A stretch of 38,980 nucleotides of DNA from contig NZ_DUOE01000109.1 in the NCBI RefSeq assembly GCF_012838985.1, forward strand, positions 1 through 38,980, written 5' to 3'. This document shows positions 29,182-36,773 of the stretch, one piece after another; the first letter of the stretch is position 1; each line of letters begins with the position of its first letter. The notes below the pieces were generated by a model, which had not been told where the DNA came from, did no database searches, and saw nothing but the letters and a program-made list of their open reading frames with translations. The position numbers were made by a program, and so were the translations under genes. The stretch is from Corynebacterium sp. Lineage in GTDB: Bacteria > Actinomycetota > Actinomycetes > Mycobacteriales > Mycobacteriaceae.

Positions 29182-30411
29182 CTAGAGCAGGACGGTCAGC
29201 AGGATGAGGGTGGCCGGCAGCGCCACGAAGACACCGAGGACCCAGACGGCCACGTACATCTTCCTCTCCGCTCCCAGGCGGGCCAGCAGCTCGGCGCCGT
29301 GGACGGGCAGCTCCCGCAGGAACGGCACACCGTAGATGAGGATCGTGGCGAAGGTGTTGAACAGCAGGTGCACCAGGGCCGCCTGCAGGGCCAGCTGGCC
29401 GTCCATGCCGGTGAAGGCGAAGGCGGCGATGAGGGCCGTGATGGTGGTACCGATGTTGGCGCCCAGCGTGAAGGGGTAGATCTGGCGGGTGGTGAACGTG
29501 CCGGAGCCGGCCAGCGGCACCATCAGGGAGGTGGTGGTGGAGGAGGACTGCACCATGACCGTCACCAGTGCGCCGGAGGCGATGCCGGACAGCGGGCCAC
29601 GGCCGATGGCGGCGTGGAGGATCTTCCGCGCGCGGCCGACCATGACGACCTTGAGCAGCTTGCCGATGAGGTTGATCACGCCGAGGATGAGAGCGATGCC
29701 GATGGCGATGAGCAGGATGCCGCCCCACGGGTGGTCGATGGCCTTGCCGATGAGGCCGATGGTGCCGGCCAGGGGATCGGTGACGGCGGTGACCGCGTTG
29801 CCCAGTCCACCGAAGATGAACGTCAGTGCGCCACCGTCGGAGCCGGCGAACTGCTCAGCCAGGAAGCTGGAGGTGCGCTCCAGCAGGCCGAACATGATCT
29901 CCAGGGGCAGGAAGATGACCACGGCCAGCAGGTTGAAGAAGTCGTGCACCGAGGCCGCGGAGAAGGCCCGCCGGAACGAGGCCTTGTCGCGCATCATGCC
30001 CAGGGAGACGAGCGTGCTGGTCAGTGTGGTGCCGATGTTGGCGCCTAGCAGCATGGGGATCGCCGTGGCCATGGGCAGACCACCGGCGACGAGTCCGACG
30101 GTGATGGAGGTGGTCGTCGAGGAGGACTGGATGAGTGCCGTCGCGAGCAGACCGATCATCAGGGCGATGAGCGGGTTGGAGGCGAAGGCGAAGAGCTCCT
30201 CGGCGCGGCCGCTCGTGGCGAGCTTGAAGCCGTCACCGATGACGCTGACCGCGGTGATGAGCAGGTAGATACCGACGGCGACGGTGATCCAGTTGGCGAT
30301 CGCCAGCGGCTTCCCGCGGAGACCGAGTCGTGCGAGGGGACTCGGTCGCTCCGCCGGGATGTCGGGGGTGGTGTCCATCGGCGGAAGGACCGGAGGTGTC
30401 GTGGTGGACAT
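29182..30411 (-). CDS. Na/Pi cotransporter (PF02690), copy 1
   Basis: Duplicated QSSSTTTSITVGLVAGG / QSSSTTTSLMVPLAGSG and GANIGTTLTS / GANIGTTITAL motifs; no C-terminal PhoU domain; ATG at 30411. Confidence 0.92.
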   Translation of the reverse strand: MSTTTPPVLPPMDTTPDIPAERPSPLARLGLRGKPLAIANWITVAVGIYLLITAVSVIGDGFKLATSGRAEELFAFASNPLIALMIGLLATALIQSSSTTTSITVGLVAGGLPMATAIPMLLGANIGTTLTSTLVSLGMMRDKASFRRAFSAASVHDFFNLLAVVIFLPLEIMFGLLERTSSFLAEQFAGSDGGALTFIFGGLGNAVTAVTDPLAGTIGLIGKAIDHPWGGILLIAIGIALILGVINLIGKLLKVVMVGRARKILHAAIGRGPLSGIASGALVTVMVQSSSTTTSLMVPLAGSGTFTTRQIYPFTLGANIGTTITALIAAFAFTGMDGQLALQAALVHLLFNTFATILIYGVPFLRELPVHGAELLARLGAERKMYVAVWVLGVFVALPATLILLTVLL

Positions 30412-30500
30412 GCAGGGTTCTCCTGAAGTCTGAAGCGCGGGCACCGTGTGCCCCAGGGGACGGCCCTAACTTAGGAAGTCAACATGACCACTTCGGTACC

Positions 30501-30522
30501 GTTCGGTTAACGGACGGTGAAT
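30501..30522 (-). promoter_or_regulatory. Candidate PHO-box-like 11-nt direct repeats upstream of Na/Pi copy 1
   Basis: Minus strand ATTCACC-GTCC / GTTAACC-GAAC, two 11-nt units resembling GTTCACC-N4. Confidence 0.35.
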
Positions 30523-30548
30523 TGAATGGGAATCGTGGGGCAATTCAC
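30517..30548. repeat. Inverted repeat GTGAATTG-N16-CAATTCAC
   Basis: Perfect 8-bp arms between the PstS-like gene and Na/Pi copy 1. Confidence 0.5.
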
Positions 30549-30601
30549 AAAGAACTCCCCCTGAAAACGCCCTCCTCGAGTTGCAGCGCACCGGGAACCT
30601 G

Positions 30602-31531
30602 TTAGAAGAGGCCCTCGATGCCCTCCGCCGGCCCCGTCACACGGTTGTCCAGTCGTTCCCGTGCCGCCGCGTAAGCCTCATCCGGGAGCCGGTAGTAGTA
30701 CACCAACGGCAGTTCATCGTGGACCTTGTCCAGATACGTCCCGATGAACTCCCGGACATCCTCCCGCTCCTCCAGCGCCGCGACGGACACGTAGAGGAAC
30801 AGCGGCCGGGTGAGGGCCCGGTAGGTCCCGTCCTGCACGCCGGCGAGCGTCGGCTGCACGCCGTCGACGGACACGGTGGCCATGACGTTGCGGTGCCCCT
30901 CGTCGGAGGCCAGGTAGTTGCCCACACCCATGAAGCCGAGCGCGTTCCGGTCCGCGGCGATCCAGCGGGTGAGTTCCTCGATGTCATCGGTGGTGCGGTA
31001 GTCCTCGCGCAGGGAACCCGCCTGGCCGGTCACCGCCTCACTGAAGTAGTCGAAGGTGCCCGAGCCGGCCCCACGGCCGACGAGCACGATCTCCTCCTCC
31101 GGCCATTCGGGGCGGATGTCGGCCCAGGTGCTGATCTCCGAGCCCGGGGACCAGATCTTCCGCAGCTCCTCCATGGTGAGGTCGCGGACGGTCCCGTTGG
31201 CGGAGTTGCGGACCACGCTCAGAGAATCCACGGCGACGGGCAGTTCGATGAACTCCACGTCGTTCTCCGCGCACAGCTCCTGCTGCTCCCGGGGAATGGG
31301 GACCGAGGCGTTGTTGATCTGCGATTCACCCCGGCAGAACCGCCCGAAACCGTCGAGCGTGCCCTCGCTGGTCTGCTCGATGGCCGTGCGTGTCTTGAGG
31401 GCCATGTGGGCGGTGACCGGGGCGACGGTGGCGGAACCGGTCACCCGGATCGGGTCGTCGCCCACCGGGGTGCAGCCTGCGAGGAGCAGCCCGCACGCGG
31501 TCGTGAGCATCGCCAGTCGACGCAGCGTCAT
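30602..31531 (-). CDS. PstS-like phosphate-binding lipoprotein
   Basis: LLLAGC lipobox; IRVTGSATVAPVT, ESQINNASVPI, GRGAGSGTFDYFSEAVTG phosphate-binding protein motifs. Confidence 0.88.
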   Translation of the reverse strand: MTLRRLAMLTTACGLLLAGCTPVGDDPIRVTGSATVAPVTAHMALKTRTAIEQTSEGTLDGFGRFCRGESQINNASVPIPREQQELCAENDVEFIELPVAVDSLSVVRNSANGTVRDLTMEELRKIWSPGSEISTWADIRPEWPEEEIVLVGRGAGSGTFDYFSEAVTGQAGSLREDYRTTDDIEELTRWIAADRNALGFMGVGNYLASDEGHRNVMATVSVDGVQPTLAGVQDGTYRALTRPLFLYVSVAALEEREDVREFIGTYLDKVHDELPLVYYYRLPDEAYAAARERLDNRVTGPAEGIEGLF

Positions 31532-31749
31532 GCCTGCTCATCCTCCCCGCGACCGCGCAGGTCGCTCATGAGCGCGTCAATGAATACGCGGATGTTGTTC
31601 CAGCGGTGGCTGGTGGCGGCGAAGAGCTCCGGGAGCCGCTCGATCTCCTCCCGTTGACGCTGTTCCTGCAGCTCCTGCAGGCGGCGTTCGGTGTCGGCGA
31701 GGATCTCCTCGAGCTGCTCCTCCAGGGTGAGCCGGGGATCGTTGTTCAT
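31528..31749 (-). CDS. Small coiled-coil protein, 73 aa
   Basis: MNNDPRLTLEEQLEEILADTERRLQELQEQRQREEIERLPELF...; ATGA overlap with the PstS-like gene, 10 nt after Na/Pi copy 2. Confidence 0.75.
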   Translation of the reverse strand: MNNDPRLTLEEQLEEILADTERRLQELQEQRQREEIERLPELFAATSHRWNNIRVFIDALMSDLRGRGEDEQA

Positions 31750-31759
31750 GGTGGGCTCC

Positions 31760-32977
31760 TTAGAGGACGACGGTGAGGAAGATGAGCAGGGCGGGCAGGG
31801 CCAGGAACACGCCCAGCACCCAGCCGACGATGTAGAGCTTGTTGTCCGCTCCCAGGCGGGCCAGGGTGGTGGCCCCCAGGACGGGGATGTTGCGCAGGAA
31901 AGGCAGCCCGTAGATGAGGAGCGTGGCGAAGAGGTTGAACAGCAGGTGCACCAGGGCCGCCTGCAGGGCCAGCTCCGCCTCCACGCCGGTGAAGGCGAAG
32001 GCGGCGATGAGCGCGGTGATGGTGGTGCCGATGTTCGCACCGAGGGTGAAGGGGTAGACCTGGCGCAGCGAGAAGGTGCCTGATCCGGCCAGCGGCACCA
32101 TGAGGGACGTCGTGGTGGAGGAGGACTGCACCATCACCGTGATGAGGGTGCCGGAGAGGATGCCCGACAGGGGGCCCCGGCCGATGGCGTTGTGCAGGAC
32201 CTGCTTCGCCTTACCCACCATGACCACCTTGAGCAGCACACCGATGAAGTTGATCACGGCGAGGATGAGGCCGATTCCGATGGCGATGAGCGCGATGCCG
32301 CCCCAGGGGGCCGGGAGGACGCCGCCGAGGAGCCCGATGAGATCGGCCAGGGGGTCGGTGACGGTGGTGACCGCCGTGCCGATGCCGGCGAAGACGGTCG
32401 CGAACAGACCGCCGTCAGAGCCCGCCAGCTGATCGGAGAAGAAGCCGGACACCCGGTCGAGGACCCCGAACATCATCTCCAGCGGCAGGAAGATGACCAC
32501 GGCCAGCAGGTTGAAGAAGTCATGCACCGACGCGGCGGCGAAGGCCCGGCGGAAATCCTCCTTCTGCCGGACCATGCCGAGGGACACCAGCGTGGACGTC
32601 AGCGTCGTGCCGATGTTGGCGCCCATGAGCATGGGGATCGCCGTGGCCATGGGCAGACCGCCGGCCACGAGTCCCACGGTGATGGAGGTGACCGTCGAGG
32701 AGGACTGGATGAGCGCTGTGGCGAGCACGCCGATCATCAGCGCGATGAGGGGGTTGGAGGCGAAGGCGAAGAGCTCCTCCGCCTGTCCCCGGGTGGCCAG
32801 CTTGAAGCCGTCACCGATGACGCTGACGGCGGTGATGAGCAGGTAGATGCCGACGGCGACGGCGACCCAGTTCGCTGCGTCGAGAGCCCGGCCTCCGAGG
32901 CCGAACCGTTCCAGGGGACTGCGCGCCGGTTCCGGACGGGACTCGACAGCGACATCCGCCATGGTGGGCGTGGACAT
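31760..32977 (-). CDS. Na/Pi cotransporter (PF02690), copy 2
   Basis: Near-identical in long blocks to 29182..30411 product; same QSSS and GANIGTT motifs; ATG at 32977. Confidence 0.92.
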   Translation of the reverse strand: MSTPTMADVAVESRPEPARSPLERFGLGGRALDAANWVAVAVGIYLLITAVSVIGDGFKLATRGQAEELFAFASNPLIALMIGVLATALIQSSSTVTSITVGLVAGGLPMATAIPMLMGANIGTTLTSTLVSLGMVRQKEDFRRAFAAASVHDFFNLLAVVIFLPLEMMFGVLDRVSGFFSDQLAGSDGGLFATVFAGIGTAVTTVTDPLADLIGLLGGVLPAPWGGIALIAIGIGLILAVINFIGVLLKVVMVGKAKQVLHNAIGRGPLSGILSGTLITVMVQSSSTTTSLMVPLAGSGTFSLRQVYPFTLGANIGTTITALIAAFAFTGVEAELALQAALVHLLFNLFATLLIYGLPFLRNIPVLGATTLARLGADNKLYIVGWVLGVFLALPALLIFLTVVL

Positions 32978-33066
32978 GTCTCTTCTCCTAGGGATGCTGT
33001 GGTGCTTGTGGGCCACACCGGCCCGTCGTGAAGCGTCCTCACCCTAGGTATCTGAGGTGACAAAGC

Positions 33067-33107
33067 CTTTGCCCCCTGGTGAACCGGTGGTTGACCAGGG
33101 GGCAAAG
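33067..33107 (-). terminator. Strong hairpin downstream of tRNA (14-bp perfect stem)
   Basis: CTTTGCCCCCTGGT-N13-ACCAGGGGGCAAAG beginning 12 nt past the tRNA 3' end; no long U-tract. Confidence 0.65.
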
Positions 33108-33119
33108 TTGCGTGAACAG

Positions 33120-33193
33120 TGCCCCCGGTGGGACTCGAACCCACACTGTGCGGGTTTTGAATCCGCTGCCTCTGCCAATTGGGCTACGAGGGC
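33120..33193 (-). tRNA. tRNA with CAA anticodon (tRNA-Leu by anticodon) but class I fold with 5-nt variable loop
   Basis: GCCCTCG/CGGGGGC acceptor, A73, loop TTCAAAA, variable ACAGT, T-arm GTGGG-TTCGAGT-CCCAC; CCA not encoded. Confidence 0.9.
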
Positions 33194-33257
33194 ATGTCAG
33201 AACAGTTTAATCCACACGCGCCCGCCCGGGGAATCGGGCTGGCTACACTGGGACAGC

Positions 33258-35903
33258 GTGACTGAGAACAACCGCCTGCTGCTCATCGACGGCCACTCCA
33301 TGGCGTTCCGTGCCTTCTACGCCCTCCCCGCCGAGAACTTCTCGACGACCGGGGGCCAGCACACCAACGCCGTCTACGGCTTCCTCTCCATGCTGGCGAA
33401 CATTCTCGCCGAGGAACAGCCGGGCCACGTCGCCGTCGCCTTCGACGTGGGCCGCAAGACCTTCCGCACCGAGATGTTCCCGGAGTACAAGGCCCAGCGC
33501 GAGGCCTCCCCGCCGGAGTTCAAGGGTCAGGTGGACATCCTCCAGGAGGTGCTGGAGACACTCGGCATCCAGACGCTGAGCATGGAGAACTACGAGGCCG
33601 ACGACATCCTCGCCACGCTCGCCACCGCAGCCGAGCCCCTCGGCTACGAGACGCTCATCATCACCGGTGACCGTGACTACCTCCAGCTGGTCAACGACAA
33701 CGTCACCGTGCTCTACCCGATGCGCGGCGTGTCCAACCTGCACCGCTTCACGCCGGCGGCCGTGGAGGAGAAGTACGGCCTCACCCCGCAGCAGTACCCG
33801 GACTTCGCGGCCCTGCGCGGCGACCCGTCCGACAACCTGCCCAACATCCCGGGTGTCGGCGAGAAGACCGCCACCAAGTGGATCCAGCAGTACGGCACCC
33901 TCGCCAACCTCCTCGACCACGCCGATGAGATCCGCGGCAAGGTCGGCGACAACCTCCGGGAGCGGCTCGACCAGGTGAAGCTCAACCGCGAGCTCACCCA
34001 CATGCTCACCGACATGGAGCTGCCCGTCGGCCCTGATCAGCTGACGCTGCGTCCGGCGGACGTCGCGAAGGTCGCCGCCCGTTTCGACGACCTCCAGTTC
34101 GGCGCCAACCTCCGGGAGCGCGTGCTGGCCGCCGTCCCCACCGAGGGCACCGTCGAGGAGACCGCCCGGGAGCTTGTCGACGTCACCGTGGACACCGCAC
34201 CCCTCGCCGAGTGGCTGCCCGCCCGCGCCGGGCAGGGGCTGGCGATGTACGTGGTCGGTGACGGTTCCCCGAACCAGGGTGACGTGTCGGCGGTGGCGAT
34301 CATCGACACGGAACGGCACGCCGTGAGCGCCGAGATGGCTGATCTCTCCCCGGCCGATGAGAAGGCCCTGGCCACGTGGCTGGCGTCGGAGGACCCGAAG
34401 TACCTGCATGAGTCGAAGGCGGCGTTCCACATGTTCGCCGGCCGCGGCATGCCGCTGGAGGGCGTGGTCCACGACACCGCCATCGCCGCCTACCTCCTGC
34501 GCCCGGGCCAGCGCACCTACGAGCTCAAGGACATCTACCAGCGGCACCTGCAGCGTCAGCTCGCGGAGCCGGAGGACCAGCTCTCCCTGCTGGGGGACAC
34601 CTCCCTGGTGGACTCCGCGGCCGCGGTGCTCGAGCTCGCCGAGGAACTGACCGTCCAGCTGCAGGAGATCTCCGCCTACGAGCTCTACCGCGACCTGGAG
34701 ATCCCGCTCGCCCGGATCCTCGCCCGGATGGAGGCGACGGGCATCGCGGTGGACGTCGGGACGCTCGAGGAGCAGCTGGCGACCTTCCTCGACCAGGTGA
34801 AGGAGGAGGAGGCCGCCGCCCGCGAGCTGGCCGGTGACCCCTCCCTCAACCTGTCGAGCCCGAAGCAGCTGCAGGTCGTCCTCTTCGAGACCTTCGGCAT
34901 GCCCAAGACGAAGAAGACCAAGACCGGTTACTCCACGGCCGCCGCCGAGATCGAGGGCCTGGCCGCGAAGAACCCGCACCCCTTCCTCGACCACCTGCTC
35001 GCGCACCGCGAGTACCAGAAGATGAAGACCACGCTGGAGGGCCTGATCAAGACGGTGCAGCCGGACGGCCGCATCCACACCACCTTCAACCAGACGGTCG
35101 CGTCCACCGGCCGCCTCAGCTCCACCGAGCCGAACCTGCAGAACATCCCGGTGCGTACGCCGGCGGGCCGCAAGATCCGCTCCGCCTTCGTCGTCGGGGA
35201 GGGCTACGAGTGCCTGCTCACCGCCGACTACTCGCAGATCGAAATGCGCGTCATGGCGCACCTGTCGCAGGACCCCGGCCTCATCGACGCCTATCAGCAG
35301 GGCGAGGACCTGCACAATTACGTCGGCTCCCGGGTGTTCGAGGTGCCGATCGACGAGGTCACCCCCGAGCTGCGCCGCCGCGTCAAGGCCATGTCCTACG
35401 GACTGGTCTACGGCCTGTCCGCCTTCGGCCTCGGCCAGCAGCTGAGGATCCCCGCCGGGGAGGCGAAGGGCATCATGGACAACTACTTCGAGCGCTTCGG
35501 TGGCGTGAAGCGCTACCTCGCCGAGGTCGTGGAGCAGGCCCGCAAGGACGGTTACACCTCCACGCTCTTCGGTCGCCGCCGCTACCTGCCGGAGCTCAAC
35601 TCCGACAACCGCGTCGCCCGTGAGAACGCCGAGCGTGCCGCACTCAACGCGCCGATCCAGGGCACGGCCGCGGACATCATCAAGGTCGCCATGATCCGCA
35701 TCGACGGCGTGCTCCGCGACTCCGACCTGCGGTCCCGCGTCCTCCTCCAGGTCCACGATGAGCTCGTCGTGGAGATCGCCCCGGGCGAGCTCGACGAGGT
35801 CCGCGGCATCATCGAGCGGGAGATGGACTCCGCCATCTCCCTGCGCGTCCCGCTGGAGGTCTCCGCCGGTTCAGGAGCCGACTGGGACGAGGCCGCCCAC
35901 TAG
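33258..35903 (+). CDS. polA: DNA polymerase I
   Basis: LLIDGHSMAFRAFYALP 5'-nuclease, IPGVGEKTATKWIQQYG, LTADYSQIEMRVMAHLS, RRRVKAMSYGLVYGLSAFGL, LLQVHDELVVE; GTG start 33258, ORF extension to 33057 overlaps the tRNA and is rejected. Confidence 0.97.
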   Translation: MTENNRLLLIDGHSMAFRAFYALPAENFSTTGGQHTNAVYGFLSMLANILAEEQPGHVAVAFDVGRKTFRTEMFPEYKAQREASPPEFKGQVDILQEVLETLGIQTLSMENYEADDILATLATAAEPLGYETLIITGDRDYLQLVNDNVTVLYPMRGVSNLHRFTPAAVEEKYGLTPQQYPDFAALRGDPSDNLPNIPGVGEKTATKWIQQYGTLANLLDHADEIRGKVGDNLRERLDQVKLNRELTHMLTDMELPVGPDQLTLRPADVAKVAARFDDLQFGANLRERVLAAVPTEGTVEETARELVDVTVDTAPLAEWLPARAGQGLAMYVVGDGSPNQGDVSAVAIIDTERHAVSAEMADLSPADEKALATWLASEDPKYLHESKAAFHMFAGRGMPLEGVVHDTAIAAYLLRPGQRTYELKDIYQRHLQRQLAEPEDQLSLLGDTSLVDSAAAVLELAEELTVQLQEISAYELYRDLEIPLARILARMEATGIAVDVGTLEEQLATFLDQVKEEEAAARELAGDPSLNLSSPKQLQVVLFETFGMPKTKKTKTGYSTAAAEIEGLAAKNPHPFLDHLLAHREYQKMKTTLEGLIKTVQPDGRIHTTFNQTVASTGRLSSTEPNLQNIPVRTPAGRKIRSAFVVGEGYECLLTADYSQIEMRVMAHLSQDPGLIDAYQQGEDLHNYVGSRVFEVPIDEVTPELRRRVKAMSYGLVYGLSAFGLGQQLRIPAGEAKGIMDNYFERFGGVKRYLAEVVEQARKDGYTSTLFGRRRYLPELNSDNRVARENAERAALNAPIQGTAADIIKVAMIRIDGVLRDSDLRSRVLLQVHDELVVEIAPGELDEVRGIIEREMDSAISLRVPLEVSAGSGADWDEAAH

Positions 35904-36337
35904 CTGTTCCGGGGCAGCAGGCCGGAGTAGTAGGTGCGCAACGCCGCCGGATCGGAGGTGACCCCCTCCAGCTCGTCGAGGATGAGGTGCCAGCCGAGGG
36001 CGTAGTCCACGGCCTCCTCGCCGAGCAGTCCCTGGTGGGTGAGGCGGAGGTTGCCCTCGCCGACCTTCCAAGTGACGTAGGACTCCGGCAGTCCCGGCCA
36101 GTTCCACGTGTGGACCAGCGCCCGCGGCGGATCGGAGTGCGTCACCTCACCGGTGGCGGCACCCTCCGCGCCGAAGTCGTAGGTGACCCGGTCGGCGTCG
36201 ACACGCGCGGTCGTGGTCACCGCCTCCCAGAGTTCCTGCACGGAGCCGTGGAGTGTGCGGTCGAAACGGATGACGCCCTCCGAGATCGAGCCGGCGCCGG
36301 CCGGGGTGATGTCGGGGCTGAGATTCTGCCTGCTCAC
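35900..36337 (-). CDS. SRPBCC (AHSA1/START-like) domain protein
   Basis: ISEGVIRFDRTLHGSVQELWEAVTTTARVDADRV...HTWNWPGLPESYVTWKV. Confidence 0.8.
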   Translation of the reverse strand: MSRQNLSPDITPAGAGSISEGVIRFDRTLHGSVQELWEAVTTTARVDADRVTYDFGAEGAATGEVTHSDPPRALVHTWNWPGLPESYVTWKVGEGNLRLTHQGLLGEEAVDYALGWHLILDELEGVTSDPAALRTYYSGLLPRNS

Positions 36338-36732
36338 AGGGACTCCAGGAGGTCGGAGCACGCCTGCTCGCAGCGGCGGCACGCCTCCGCGCACACGCGG
36401 CAGTGCCCGTGGTGGTGGGCGTGGGCCTCGCACTCCTCCGCGCAGGCGGCGCAGGCGACGCGGCAGGCCTCCAGCTGGGCCCGCAGGATCTCCACGGGGG
36501 TGCCCGGACGGGAGAGGACGGTCGCCGTGGCGGCGCAGATGTCCGCGCAGGCCAGGTCGGTGCGGATGCAGTCCCGCAGCTCGGCGACCGAGTGCTCGGC
36601 GAGGCAGGCGTCGGCGCACGTGGTGCATGCCTGGAGGCATTCAAGGCATGCCTCGATGGCGGCCGCGAGCTTCTGCTTGTCGACGCCCCCGAGATCCGGG
36701 TGTGCATCAATCATGTCGGTGGTGGTGGACAT
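36334..36732 (-). CDS. Four-helix-bundle copper-binding (Csp/DUF326-like) protein
   Basis: 132 aa with 17 Cys in CxxC/CxxxC spacings (CLECLQACTTCADAC, CRVACAACAEEC, CRVCAEACRRCEQAC) and a HAHHHGH segment. Confidence 0.88.
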   Translation of the reverse strand: MSTTTDMIDAHPDLGGVDKQKLAAAIEACLECLQACTTCADACLAEHSVAELRDCIRTDLACADICAATATVLSRPGTPVEILRAQLEACRVACAACAEECEAHAHHHGHCRVCAEACRRCEQACSDLLESL

Positions 36733-36773
36733 GGAGTTCTCCTTGCCTGATGGCTGGTGTGGTGTGCGCCACA

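Noticed and set aside
28538-29728. Full 396-aa version of the gamma-subunit ORF
   Set aside because: Extension overlaps Na/Pi copy 1 and is Arg/His-rich; family N-terminus MVEVRIHGRGGQG begins at 29119
29182-32977. Possible composite transposon (two similar flanking genes)
   Set aside because: Flanking paralogues are metabolite carriers, no transposase, terminal repeats or target duplications seen
33057-33257. N-terminal extension of the polA ORF
   Set aside because: Runs through the tRNA and its hairpin; GTG 33258 with TACACT at -10 is a better start
33243-35756. 837-aa minus-strand ORF antisense to polA
   Set aside because: High-GC mirror frame with low-complexity composition; polA on the plus strand has clear motifs
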